Origin: Flammula alnicola
Lineage: Eukaryota > Basidiomycota > Agaricomycetes > Agaricales > Strophariaceae
Reading direction: 5' to 3'
Assembly (NCBI GenBank): GCA_015499995.1
Contig: JADNRV010000098.1
Span: 62,001-126,000 of the forward strand
Length of the DNA stretch: 64,000 nt
Positions 1-10,040 of this stretch are shown here, piece after piece; the stretch's first letter is position 1; each line of letters opens with the position of its first letter. The notes under the pieces were generated by a model. The model had not been told where the DNA came from. It searched no databases and saw only the letters and a program-made list of their open reading frames with translations. The translations under genes and the position numbers were made by a program.

Positions 1-448
1 GAAAGCACATCCCGAAAGCTATCACTATCAGGATATCCATTGTGTATCCATTTCTCACTTTAATGCACACTCTTTTCATTGAGCGGAATTTTGGTTGCTC
101 CACCGTCTAACTCATGCATTATCCAGGACATAATTGTATTGAAATTTAGAATCTACATATACTTATATGTTTCTTGAACTTCCAGTACTTAGTACAATAT
201 TGACGAGGAATTGACGCGCCCAGCTACGGCCCGGCCCGGATGGGAAGGACATCCTCGAGGATGCCGGATGCACTTATGTAGGTTAAGACAGAGTATTTTC
301 AAATTTATACCAACTCTACTACACAGAAAGTACCTACACACGGTAGCCTGAGCAGTAAGAATGCCGATGTAACGAGTTGAGGCCATTTGGCGCGCGCGAT
401 CAAAAATGGCGCGCACGTGGGAATAAATGTGCATTTGGACAGCCATAG

Positions 449-455
449 TATATAA
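449..455 (+). promoter_or_regulatory. TATA-like box of the first F-box gene
   Basis: A TATATAA motif lies about 84 bp before the ATG of the F-box gene. The rest of the first 538 bases shows no gene that I can support. The role is inferred from motif and spacing only. Confidence 0.4.
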
Positions 456-538
456 CTTGTCCGTGACCGCGTGACCACCAGTCGAACCAGAAAACTTAAA
501 CTTAAAGCCCTTGCCATCTCACCACAACATCACTGATC

Positions 539-1444
539 ATGTCATATCAACATCCTTCTCCTTTTCAAACGCCATCCAATAGTCCAGCAAAGTTTCCAAC
601 TGAGCTCGTTCTCCATTGCTTCTCTTTCTTGGAGCTCAAATCCCTCATCGCATCGCAGGGCGTCTGTCAAGAATGGCGCCGTTTGGTGCCGCTTGCAGAA
701 TTAGATCCAGCTCGCCGCCGCCTCCTCGACCTTTACCACACCGTTATCAACAGTCCGCTCTTCATCAAGATGAATTCCCCTGGTTTCCACTTCACTCCCT
801 TCGATCGACAAGCTTATGTCGACTGTCTGTTATCCCAATATCATAAAATCCCACATGAATTCCGATTGTGGATTTTAGAATGGCCCTCGCGCGCCGTCAT
901 TGCCTCTCTGTGGCCGGCATTGCCACTTGAGGATTGCATGACAGACACTTGTACCAAAAGATCGGGAGCCAACTGGATAGCATTCACTCCCCCCCAGCTA
1001 TCTGCCGTAATCTATGGCTCGTTTAGTAGGTTCGAGACCAGAGAACGCGAATTTATTCCAGGCCTTTTGACATGGTCTGTCAATGGCGAGACGACTTGGA
1101 TAGTTTTCGACGAACGTCCCGATCTTTTCGGAAGAGTTTTCTCGCTGTTCGAGGAACCCCATTTCATTGACGTCGGGCTACAGCACCTGATGGAGGAAGA
1201 AGGCCCAGACAACGGCGCCGGTTTGGTATACCCGGACTGGATTACCTACCTTTCAGAATTCTGGGCATGGTTTGAACACTCTCGCAAGATTGACGGAGAC
1301 CCCAGTCCGTCCTCGGTGCCCATCGACACGTCGAAGCTCGCATACAGGTTCACCTATAACTATCGCGAGATTCCAGTGCCTCCATGGATTCGAAGGCACG
1401 AAGCCCAATTCCAACCCCATCTCTTGCGTCGCTTTTATTATTAA
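539..1444 (+). CDS. F-box protein
   Basis: Single-exon protein of 301 residues. An F-box-like segment lies at about residues 19-50 (PAKFPTELVLHCFSFL, then GVCQEWRRL), the usual pattern for an SCF ubiquitin-ligase substrate adaptor that binds Skp1. The C-terminal 250 residues are rich in Trp and aromatic residues, show no leucine-rich repeats, and I do not recognise them as a named domain; they presumably bind the substrate. It is unlike the leucine-rich F-box proteins elsewhere in the window, so it belongs to another subfamily. The start is the first ATG after a TATA-like box, and the reading frame is open with no intron needed. The F-box is seen; the SCF role is inferred from the family. Confidence 0.8.
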   Translation: MSYQHPSPFQTPSNSPAKFPTELVLHCFSFLELKSLIASQGVCQEWRRLVPLAELDPARRRLLDLYHTVINSPLFIKMNSPGFHFTPFDRQAYVDCLLSQYHKIPHEFRLWILEWPSRAVIASLWPALPLEDCMTDTCTKRSGANWIAFTPPQLSAVIYGSFSRFETREREFIPGLLTWSVNGETTWIVFDERPDLFGRVFSLFEEPHFIDVGLQHLMEEEGPDNGAGLVYPDWITYLSEFWAWFEHSRKIDGDPSPSSVPIDTSKLAYRFTYNYREIPVPPWIRRHEAQFQPHLLRRFYY

Positions 1445-2544
1445 TAGGCAATGGTTATGCGTGTCGGTACGTTTCTACGTTTCACGTCTCACACTAGTAC
1501 ATGGACCTGAGCAGAATGTTTGACAGAACATGGTACCTACATACGTCGAATTTTTACCTAGGTTGGCCGTATCGTGGAAGATATGTGACAAGACAGTTTA
1601 GCGAAATACATTTCAGCTGTGGACGGGTCGGTACTTAGAAGAACAATAGTAACAAATTCTTCTGGATTATCTGCAAGAAGTTATCCATCGCACATATACA
1701 CCGAATCCTGAGCTTCTTCCACCATTTCAGCAGGTAGTAACAGATCTGTATCCAGTCATCAGTGAACGCTAACGTGAACGAGCCGTGAAATAGAGGAACG
1801 CAACTGACCGCGAAGTGGGGGCTAGCTATTTTTTTCGTTGGCATCCAGGGAAACGAGTCTCAATGAAAAGTAAATGCAGTGATGCAGTGGTTCTGTCGTC
1901 GGGAGGCGCAGAGAGGGCAGTGAATGCGAAGGGTATGGTTTGCTTCCAGGTTCGCTAGTGCTGGTAATGAAATCTGAAATCGCTCCGATTGCTCACGATC
2001 AAGCTGAATGAGACTATTTTGAGCCGCGGCCAGACGAGATCCTTTGTTGTGGGAGAAGTTTAGAGATTCCTTTCGTCGAAGGCGCTTGGAAACCAGAGAA
2101 TGCCGGTGTCTTTCAATGAAGCAGGTATGATCGAGACAGACAGACAATGCAACATCGTTAATTGTGGTATGATTCGGGGGCCCTCGCGTTGCGCAGACGC
2201 CATCTGGCTGGAAAGAGTGTCATCTTAAGACTTTGTAGCAGTCACCAGTCTTGCAATATTTACTATTATGCGTGCCTAAAGGTGTTGCCCTATAAATTGA
2301 GTTGTTTTGAAATGCCAGAGGACACAGGTATACTTACCCAGGTAGAGCGAATAGAGCTTCGCAAGCCGGTCCGAATCTGACCTGGGGGTCAAGGCAGCCA
2401 AGTGCAGTCCAAAAAGCATATTGAAGAACACTGAACGCTGGAGCACAATCATCTTGAGATGGAACGGGTGCGCGGCAATACTATCGTTTACTCACTGGTA
2501 ACCATATCCTGGTGTGGCAGGGACAGCCGCCAAAGAGTCTCAGA
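1445..2544. other. Intergenic, no gene seen
   Basis: About 1.1 kb separates the F-box gene from the truncated F-box copy. Only short open frames without family resemblance occur. Similarity to the duplicated F-box unit begins near 2545, so a duplication or deletion breakpoint lies there. Confidence 0.5.
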
Positions 2545-2905
2545 GTGGTTATCGAAGTCCAAATTCGAGGCGTAGAGAATGCAATTTCTCGCCATGCTTT
2601 GCAAACGGCCGCGAGAAGTAGAGGAGCATATTTTTTGGTTGGCCACGAATCATCCACGTAGAAAGTAAATATGCGAGAGGCAATCTCTACAGGAAGATAA
2701 TGAGTAAAGGGGTCGTGCTGAAGGTTGATTTGCGTTGTCAACAAACATTGCCGTTCGTATTGGAGAACTATTGTTCGTCTAGGTCTTTGATTTTCAGGCA
2801 AACTGAGCACGGGTTTCCATCTAAACGAGCACAGCGGACTGGATCGAATGCTTGCTGAACTTCGGGGGTCGAGGCCGCACATCCAATACAAAATTGGGAT
2901 GTCAT
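2545..2905 (-). pseudogene. Truncated, frameshifted F-box gene copy A
   Basis: On the minus strand, from an ATG at 2905, this reads the same N-terminus as the intact copy at 8057-9733: MTSQFCIGCAAS, a second Cys pair, a short coiled coil and the F-box (LPVEIASRIFTFYV). A small deletion near 2765, after DLDEQ, breaks the frame in the coiled coil relative to copy B. Coding similarity stops after STPRIWTSIT, so the whole leucine-rich part is lost. Both defects make this a pseudogene. It lies directly beside a KDZ transposon inserted in its upstream flank, but the truncation is on the opposite side and so was not caused by that insertion. Confidence 0.8.
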
Positions 2906-3170
2906 TCTTCCAGCCGGAGGATTCCACATCACCGTGACTGCGACACGGCGACACTTTGTTAGACTGAGAAAATGTTTCCGCGTCAAATCTCCCAAACCAT
3001 AATTTAATGGTCACCCAGGTACTCACGAATTATGGCCTTCGCGAGGATAATGAGCTAGGCCAATGAATTAAACCCTAGTATGTCGAGTTGTCGAGGTAGC
3101 AACCGTGACTGACAAAAAGTGAAAAAGAGTGGCTGTGCAGCATGGCTAATTCGTTTGAACTTTAAATGAT

Positions 3171-3178
3171 CCCAGAAC
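3171..3178. repeat. Target-site duplication, left (KDZ element)
   Basis: CCCAGAAC at 3171-3178 matches TCCAGAAC at 7718-7725, seven of eight bases identical. The paralogous locus at 9979-9986 carries the single uninterrupted site (TCAGAACA context), which shows what the target looked like before insertion. Eight-bp duplications are known for KDZ (Zisupton-like) elements. Confidence 0.75.
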
Positions 3179-3334
3179 GGACATCTGGGAGTTGGAAATT
3201 CCGGCATCAAAATGCGGCGATCATGTCCGGCGGTACGGCGGCAACTCCCTATCCGGTCACATGACTGTCGCGTCCCAAGTACTACTTACGCCGTAGACAT
3301 CTCACAGAATCGTCGTTTCGCCATTGCTGGCACA

Positions 3335-5648
3335 ATGTTTAACACTCTGCGCCTATTAGCTCTTCATAAGGAACTCAAGCATGTAACTGCAATGCAGTTG
3401 GTTCGGTCATTCAGCCTTATATTGTGCTTGAAACGCGACATCCAAATTCCACAGCCGCTGTCCGAGTCTGAGGACCCTAACAGCCCACCGACGATACTAC
3501 CCCCCACTATCTCTGAGTTTCTAGCTGAATCTGTTTCCATTCCTCTCCATATCATTCAAGACTTCTGGGAAATTGTCAAGGAGGAGGCATGGCTGGCCCC
3601 GCACAAGGATGAGCCGAGCAAAGAAGATGAGGAATGTTTCCGCCAGTTTGGATGGAAACGAGAATTAAGTGTGTCCACTCTTTGGTGACGACTTATCCAT
3701 GAATCTAAAAGCCTGTAATCTAGCCTCTATAACTCTCTACCCTCCCGAGGGAAATTGTACAAATTCAGATTGCACACGCGGGGAGAAGCTGTTGAAAAAG
3801 ACAGAGTTTCGCGAAGTAGTCGTGTATACACTTGGCATGGGAGCATGTCGAGCATATTCTATTCATCTTTTCTGTCCAGGTGCATAGTTATTCGTTTATT
3901 TCTCTGCATTGAATAGCAACTGATGCTTTGATTAGACTGCAACACCAATTATCACCCGAACTTCTCTGTTCGTGATGGTATGCGGACTTACCACAGAGAG
4001 GGGCTCAAATATCTTCAAGTCGGTGAACATCAGTTTGTCGAGGATAAGCTGATAGACTTTTGGATAAACTCAATGCTTCTTGGATGGTATGACAGCGTGT
4101 GATGTTCTGAACAAGCAATGAGCTGATAAGAATGGTGATAGGATGTCAGCGGGAAATTGTGCGGTCGCGTATGATCGCGCCCTATCTCTGCGTCAAAAGA
4201 CAGACGGAGAAGAAGGTGGCTGGAGGTTTGGGATGAAACTGACCACGGAACACATCTGGGATGCGTTTGTCCTTTGGTCTCTCCTCGGGCAACATCATCG
4301 GAAGAACATCTTGCTTATTGTTCCACACCATGGCGAGCAGAAGGATCGCTTTACAAATTTGATGCAAGAACGGAATGATGAAATCATTAATGAGGGGCAG
4401 GATGAGATTGAACACCATTGTGAGAAGTGTATGCGTGTCTGGGAAGACGAAGAAGGGAACCTTCGTACGTTACCACTAGGCTATTTGCACAGAGAAGGTT
4501 ATCCAATATGCTTTTCAAAGATAAATGCCAGGTTATCGTTACTGATGGTGTCGCCCTTGCACATCCTTGCTGTGGGGTTTTCCGATGCACGAACCCGCTT
4601 CAAAGTAATCGGCATCGATTCTGTCAAGAACACTTTCAAGAACACGACATATGCGCTATAACTGGATGTACACAACCCATTCAAGAAGGAACAAAGTCAT
4701 GCGACAATCCAGCACATCAGACTATGGAAAAACTTCACGTTGAAAAGGGAAAGGCGGCCTTTACTTTAACTGAACGTTTGAGGCGACAGCGCCTCTCTCA
4801 TCCGAATAATGCAGTGACAAATGAAATCACGGAGAGCGAAGATGATGAAGAAGCAGAAGATTTAGAAGAGGATGACACATGGTTTGAAACTGACAAGTCT
4901 ACTGGCGGCGTCGAGATTTTTACGGTGGCTGATCCTGGAACAGCTGCCGGAGGTGTCGAATCAGAGGATGCAAATGAACCCTGTCCCGCTACCAAGTCGG
5001 AACTCGGCAATAGAAAATTCAAAGCACAGTTTGCACGAAGAAGGACCCATAATGAACAGACATTGGTACGGCCTTGTGGCGTCATCGTTGGACGCGCTAC
5101 CTTTTTTGGGGCTGAAGCTGTTTCAAATGTTCTGGTGTGCACACATGCATTGGCAAATTTCTTTTCGATTCAAGCTAATAGGTCAAATTTTCAAGTTGTT
5201 CATCAAGCGAGCCTTTTCTGTTCCGAGAGCACGGAAACCTGAACATGTAATCTACGATTCAAATTGCCTGGCCAAACAACAAGTCCTCGCAAGTGACGAC
5301 CCGTGGTTCAAGGACATCGGAATGTGTGTCGACGTGTGGCATTTCCTTCACAAGCACAAGACGACCCATCAGTTCTGTCAACTTAACTGCAACCCTGCCG
5401 ACTATCCTGAACTCATGGGACCCGATGGAAAAACATGGGCTTTCAACACGTCAGTGGCCGAGCAATCAAATGGATGGCTCAATGGTTATACTGCTATATG
5501 TCGAGAGATGCGAGCGGTGAAGTATAATTTCTTCCTTGATGAGATGATCCGACTTCGAAATGAGATCACGGTAGATAGACTCGCAGCACAAGGTCATAAA
5601 CCATGTCATGCACCCCCTCTTGCACCTGAACTGAAGCTTGAAGCTTGA
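3335..5648 (+). CDS. KDZ-type transposase with CxC5 and CxC6 cysteine clusters
   Basis: Six exons: 3335-3668, 3724-3879, 3936-4086, 4142-4464, 4521-5134, 5196-5648. All five introns are 55-61 bp with GT-AG ends, and the CDS totals 2031 nt (676 aa) with no frameshift. The N-terminal half carries a cysteine cluster (NCTNSDC, then CPDCNTNYHPNFSV and a segment ending NCAVAYDRAL) matching CxC5. It is followed by CEKC and a second cluster (HPCCGVFRC, HRFCQEH, CAITGCTQPI) matching CxC6, then a long acidic linker. The C-terminus (VIYDSNC, DVWHFLHKHK, FNTSVAEQSN) resembles the RNase H-like core of this class, with candidate acidic residues in YD, DVWH and AEQ. The protein would bind element ends and cut DNA. 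Class assignment is from memory of the family; catalysis is inferred. Confidence 0.8.
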
Positions 5649-5864
5649 ATGTAAAGTGATTTTATAAAATTGCAGGTCTTTAACGGGCTACAGGATTTGA
5701 GAAATATATTATAAGGCTACAAATCGTTGGACAACAGGATTATACATATCAATAACGATACAGGTTGATAAGAAGAACAGAGATTGGAAACAACCCTTCA
5801 AGGGCATTGAGATGGCGAAGTAGGTCTGGACTACAGATAGTGACGAGGGAACTGGAGACGAGAA
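5649..5864. other. Convergent intergenic gap inside the KDZ element
   Basis: A 216-bp AT-rich gap between the stop codons of the two converging genes. It would hold both 3' ends; no further gene is seen. Confidence 0.5.
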
Positions 5865-7466
5865 TCAATCCTTCAAGGGTACACTTTTCAACGGTACACG
5901 GCTGGCGAGGTAGGACCAGAGTCCTGACGGGGTTCTTCCTCCATTGGTTACTTTGTCACGGAGAGCTTGAGAAGCCTTGTCCCATCGTGACCTGGCATCA
6001 TAATATGTGGAATGTGGGATATTACATCCAAAGACATCAGCAAGACGGCTGGAGAGGACAGAGGGGTCGGCCCTGACATGATTCCGCTCATCGAGCAAAG
6101 AAAGCTCGTCCATCTGATAAAATCCCGCGACGATGTCGACCGCGTAACGCTTTTGGGGCCAACGAGGGGTTTTAGGCGATGGAGATGCAACGGATGATGA
6201 AGGACTTAAGAGAGGTGAAAGACTAGGAAACGGAGAAAAAGATGGGATGCTTGATGGGGAATCAGAAAGATCGATAACAGAAGGAGACGTAGGTATCACA
6301 ATGCTGAGCTGCGGGCGTTGACATGAGGGGGCCATTTGATTGATGCGGCGCCGCTTACGAGGAGACGTAGGCATGTCGATAAATTCCGCGTCAGAGTCAG
6401 TATTTTCCCCCGGAGGCAGAACTGTGCCTTTTGCCTTCATATCCTTGAGAGCTTGTCGTATCGCGGAACGCTCTTTTGGCATATCACTGCGAAAGAGACG
6501 GGGAGAGCTGGGGACAAACAGATCAATTTGCTTCTGTTCATCGATCCCGGTAACACCATTTCGGCGAAGCATAACGGCGCAATTTGTCGTCAGGGAATGT
6601 GTGAACTCGAGGGGTATGGTCATCCAAACCCGATAAGCCGTAGAATAGAGTTGGATCTTCTTGATGCCTGATCCTAGCAAAGGAAACCCAGAGAACTTGC
6701 TGAGCGACCATCGAGGCCAGTCAGGACACTCCTCCACAATTTGGAGGTCGGCCACATCAAAGCTATTATCCCAGAAAATAAGGTTAAAACGTCGAACAAG
6801 AGAAAGATTTTGGGCCGAGCGCGCAGCACTCGAGGCCTTCGATCTTGCGGAAGCAGCAGTAATACCATCAGGAGCCTTGAACTCGTTCATCCAGGTCGGA
6901 TTCATTTGCGTTGTGATTTTCGGTTGCCGGGCAGCAGGTTGCGTCGTAAGTACCTGAGAGCTCGTAGATGCAAGAGACGTTGTATGTGTGACCTGAGACT
7001 CCCAGAGAGCAGGTACAGCTGTAGATGTGGAGGGGGCAAAATGCTGGGGCAAGTTCCCACCTTCCTCGGTGCTAGTGATAGGGCGGCCAACAGGTAACTG
7101 GAGGTAGGGTTGGGATGAGCCAGGGCGAGCAACTGGTGCATCGCCAATATACACAGGAAAGGGCTTGCTCGGACCGCCGTCGGGCATAACATTGATATAC
7201 TGCGTAGACGTTGGGCTCAGGGATTTCTCGAGAGGGGGTGTAGGAATGATTTGCCGTGTTTTTTCTAATCTCCGTAGCTGGGTAGCGGAAAGCTGATCCT
7301 GGGCATGAGAAGCGCATCCACCTTTATCAATACAGTGCGGGCGACACATCTGCCTAGGGCACTTCTGATGGATCCGAGTGCGTTTGCAGCCATGCGCAGG
7401 GCAAACAACTTTTCCATGGTGCGCGTCCACAAATAAAGAAGCAGACGAGGGAGGAAAAGAAGGCAT
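5865..7466 (-). CDS. KDZ-element accessory protein with Cys/His cluster
   Basis: Single-exon protein of 533 residues on the strand opposite the transposase. Near the N-terminus (about residues 22-52) is a compact cluster, CPAHGC, CPRQMCRPHC, GGCASH, that looks zinc-binding. A Pro/Ser/Thr-rich linker follows, then a globular segment at about 225-320 (RRFNLIFWDNS, CPDWPRWSLSKF, YRVWMTIPLEFTH), a basic patch (PRKRRRINQ), a Ser/Pro-rich low-complexity stretch, and a conserved-looking end (WPQKRYAVDIVAGFYQMDEL, then TYYDARSRWDKA). I recall similar hypothetical proteins accompanying KDZ transposons in Agaricomycetes but know no biochemical function. Position inside the TIRs and the convergent arrangement support a role in the element, possibly end binding. 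The function is not established. Confidence 0.7.
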   Translation of the reverse strand: MPSFPPSSASLFVDAHHGKVVCPAHGCKRTRIHQKCPRQMCRPHCIDKGGCASHAQDQLSATQLRRLEKTRQIIPTPPLEKSLSPTSTQYINVMPDGGPSKPFPVYIGDAPVARPGSSQPYLQLPVGRPITSTEEGGNLPQHFAPSTSTAVPALWESQVTHTTSLASTSSQVLTTQPAARQPKITTQMNPTWMNEFKAPDGITAASARSKASSAARSAQNLSLVRRFNLIFWDNSFDVADLQIVEECPDWPRWSLSKFSGFPLLGSGIKKIQLYSTAYRVWMTIPLEFTHSLTTNCAVMLRRNGVTGIDEQKQIDLFVPSSPRLFRSDMPKERSAIRQALKDMKAKGTVLPPGENTDSDAEFIDMPTSPRKRRRINQMAPSCQRPQLSIVIPTSPSVIDLSDSPSSIPSFSPFPSLSPLLSPSSSVASPSPKTPRWPQKRYAVDIVAGFYQMDELSLLDERNHVRADPSVLSSRLADVFGCNIPHSTYYDARSRWDKASQALRDKVTNGGRTPSGLWSYLASRVPLKSVPLKD

Positions 7467-7717
7467 GGAAGGGCGAGAGTGTGAATATTGTCACGTCTGA
7501 GAAGTCCACGCCGCGCTGGATGGTGCCCGTTGACCGAGACGCAAGGTGTCGCCAAGAAGAGAAAGAGCGGGAAGAGCGCAAATCGTCGCGTCGACAGACT
7601 CGACTGGTTCAGGAAGCTGGTCATGTGAGGTAACAGCTTTCTGAGCCACACCGGACCGAATTCGCCGCCGGACTGATCGCCGCTGGCTCAGCCGGAGTTT
7701 CCAAATCCCAGATTTTA

Positions 7718-7725
7718 TCCAGAAC
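7718..7725. repeat. Target-site duplication, right (KDZ element)
   Basis: TCCAGAAC, partner of CCCAGAAC at 3171-3178. It is followed by TTGGACGTTAC, which also follows the empty site in unit B at about 9988. Confidence 0.75.
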
Positions 7726-8056
7726 TTGGACGTTACAAATTTTCAGGATTCTGTAGATAATCGCGGGTGTATGATTGTAAAATTATTTAGATATTCTCTT
7801 GTGCTTTTTGGAAGTTGGACTTAAACGAACCTTTCACGTATAGAATAATGTAAATTACCAAAATCGAATGAAAGGCAGATCAAAGGAGACCAACCAGCAA
7901 AGTGGAAAACAAATTTTCAATTCATCAGTAAAGAAAAACATGGGCAGTACCTCGTAGTGAATGCGACGGAATTAAGGAGAAGGAAGGCGTTAAGGAGCTT
8001 TGAATTTGAATGAGGAAAAGTATGCAAAACTTAGAAAGGATGCGTTCAGATGAAGC

Positions 8057-9733
8057 TCAAAGCCAGAGTTGCTCTCGCACTAAGCCATGAAATTCTAGAG
8101 AAGACTCGACCAGGTCGACACTCCTCAATACGTCCTTGATGTCCAAGAAGGCGGTTTTCTGGAAGTTGACAAAGACAGAAAGAGCATTTTTATCGATGTA
8201 CTCTTGTGGATCTGTCTTTGTTCGCAGGAGGTCGATTTTGCAGTAGTCCAGTGGCCGTCGAGTGCGATTTCGACCTAAAACGGGGGGAGATATTTCTTCG
8301 AACCTGCCTGCGACAGCATTCTGAGAGCAAATTCGGGTAGTGCTTTCAGGTCCTTCGAAAAGGTCCGTCAAACGTTGCCAGGAGAATGATGGACGTCCTC
8401 TGAATCGTAGAGACTCGAGGCGAGGAAGGAACATGTCTTGAGGTGTACTGTCCTGCATTGATACCGCAGCAAAGCGGTTAAGGAAGAAGTCCGTCATCAT
8501 CCCTCTGTCTCCGCTAGTACTAATCGATAGTTCTAGCGATAGGTCGGTGATAGTAGGCAAGCTCTCTAAGAGCTCAATAAGGTCGCTTTCAGCTGGAATA
8601 ACACCTGACGGGTCAATCCGTATGGAAAGGCGAGTTATGCGACTTTGCGAACGATTAAACAGTGAGATAAGACTGTCCATCGGGAGTGTTTGGTGGCAGG
8701 ATTTAGAAATATACTTGAAGGATAGTAGAGATGGGAGCTCTAGTCGATCAAAGAGGATCGACAAGCTAGGACCGAAAGAGTGTGGGGAAAGTTCCAAGTG
8801 TTCCAGCGAGCTGTGTATCAAAGGTGTGTTTGGCAATTCGAAATCGTCTACGCTGTTAAGGATTCTCGAGAGGTTGCATTGAACCAATCGGGGAGCGCGG
8901 TATAGCAGTTCCAAGGTCTCGTCGAGGGTGATGTCATCGTCGACCTCGAGCGATGTGAGGTTATCCAGGCCCAGGAAGATCATTTTGAGGTAAAGGACCG
9001 AGTATCTTAGCCTTTTCAACGATGGCGTAATGTCCAATCGGAATTCCATTGATTCATCAGGATCTTCGAAGTTCTCTTCGCTAGGAGTTAAATGGAGAGA
9101 TTCGAGGAGCGGGGCGTGCCGGAGACCACTAAGGAAACTGCGATAAGTCATGGCTGGGATGAATAGGTTAAGTTGCTGCCAGCGAGGAGCGTAGGTTCTA
9201 AGAAGCTTGAATAGAGGCTTCATGCATCGACCTGGCTCGTTTGTGCCTTCGTTCACGGGGATATCGAGAGTAATGCATAAAGGAAGCTTTCCGGAACGGC
9301 CCAGCCACTGCGTCACTAGCTCCACTTGCAGCGGTATATTCTGATTATAATTGAGGTCGATGGTTATCGATGTCCAAATTCTAGGCGTGCAGAATGCAAT
9401 TGCTCGCCATGCTTTGCAAACGGCTGCAAGAAGTAGGGGCGCACATGCGTCGGTTGGCAATGAAGCTTCCACATAGATAGTAAAGATGTGCGAGGCAATT
9501 TCTACAGGAAGATGACGGGTGAAGGGGTCGTGTTGAAGGTTGATTTGCGTTTTCAGCGTTTTCAACAAGCATTGCCGTTTGTGTTGGAGACGGACTATCT
9601 GTTCGTCTAGGTCTTGGATTTTTACGCAAGCTGAGCACGGGTTTCCGTATAAACGAGTACAGCGGACTGGATCAAATGCTTGCTGAACTTCGTGGGTCGA
9701 GGCTGCGCATCCAACACAAAGTTGGGATGACAT
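8057..9733 (-). CDS. F-box / leucine-rich protein, copy B (intact)
   Basis: Single-exon protein of 558 residues. The start at 9733 is chosen because the paralogue at 38365 begins at the homologous ATG (M-S/A-S-Q-L-C-V). Features in order are two Cys pairs (LCVGC, NPCSAC), a short coiled coil (LDEQIVRLQHKRQCLL), an F-box at about residues 55-100 (LPVEIASHIF, then AVCKAWRAIA), and a long array of degenerate leucine-rich repeats to the end. This is the usual architecture of the expanded Agaricomycete F-box family, whose members are thought to present substrates to SCF ubiquitin ligase. It is the only one of three copies (A, B, C) without a frame defect. The substrate is unknown. Confidence 0.85.
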   Translation of the reverse strand: MSSQLCVGCAASTHEVQQAFDPVRCTRLYGNPCSACVKIQDLDEQIVRLQHKRQCLLKTLKTQINLQHDPFTRHLPVEIASHIFTIYVEASLPTDACAPLLLAAVCKAWRAIAFCTPRIWTSITIDLNYNQNIPLQVELVTQWLGRSGKLPLCITLDIPVNEGTNEPGRCMKPLFKLLRTYAPRWQQLNLFIPAMTYRSFLSGLRHAPLLESLHLTPSEENFEDPDESMEFRLDITPSLKRLRYSVLYLKMIFLGLDNLTSLEVDDDITLDETLELLYRAPRLVQCNLSRILNSVDDFELPNTPLIHSSLEHLELSPHSFGPSLSILFDRLELPSLLSFKYISKSCHQTLPMDSLISLFNRSQSRITRLSIRIDPSGVIPAESDLIELLESLPTITDLSLELSISTSGDRGMMTDFFLNRFAAVSMQDSTPQDMFLPRLESLRFRGRPSFSWQRLTDLFEGPESTTRICSQNAVAGRFEEISPPVLGRNRTRRPLDYCKIDLLRTKTDPQEYIDKNALSVFVNFQKTAFLDIKDVLRSVDLVESSLEFHGLVREQLWL

Positions 9734-10024
9734 TCTTCCAGCCCGAGGATTCCACGTCACGACACCTTGCTAGACTGAGAAAATGTTTCCGCGTCAAATC
9801 TCCCAAACCATAATTTAATGGTCACCCAGGTACTCACGAATTATGGCCTTCGCGAGGATAACGAGCTATGGGTCAATGAATTAAGCCCTCGTATGTCGAG
9901 TCGTCGAGGTAGCAACCGTGACTGACAAAAAAGTTGGAGATCCGTCCCTGAAAAAGAGTGGCTGTGCAGCATGAATGATCTCAGAACAGTTGGACGTTAC
10001 AATTTTTCAGGATTCTGTAGATAA
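9356..10024. repeat. Segmental duplication, unit B, with empty KDZ target site
   Basis: Same-strand copy of unit A (2545-3178 plus 7719-7763). Around 9975-10020 the sequence runs without interruption through the bases that flank the KDZ element in unit A. Unit B therefore records the pre-insertion state and dates the transposition after the duplication. Confidence 0.85.
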
Positions 10025-10040
10025 TCACGACATAGATATA

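Larger units (their letters stand above)
2545..3178. repeat. Segmental duplication, unit A (truncated F-box locus)
   Basis: The segment from about 2545 to 3178 matches 9360-9985 closely in the same orientation, including the F-box coding part, the 5' flank with the block CTCCCAAACCATAATTTAAT, and the flank up to the bases CAGAAC. The match resumes at 7719 after the inserted KDZ element (TTGGACGTTAC and onward to about 7763) and corresponds to 9986-10024 in unit B. The two units are tandem direct copies. Unit A lacks everything corresponding to 8057-9355 of unit B. Confidence 0.85.
3179..7717. mobile_element. Complete KDZ (CxC5-CxC6 class) DNA transposon
   Basis: A 4.54 kb element bounded by imperfect terminal inverted repeats and an 8-bp target duplication. 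The left end (3179-3260) and the reverse complement of the right end (7640-7717) share the blocks ATCTGGGA, TTGGAAA, CCGGC, CGGCGATCA and TCCGGCGG in the same order, about 75 percent identity over 80 bp. The element carries two convergent genes: a six-exon transposase-like gene (3335-5648) and a single-exon Cys/His protein gene (5865-7466). Both are open, so the element may still be, or recently have been, autonomous. KDZ elements are known expanded transposons of Agaricomycetes, described together with TET/JBP gene expansions; no TET/JBP gene is present here. Confidence 0.85.
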
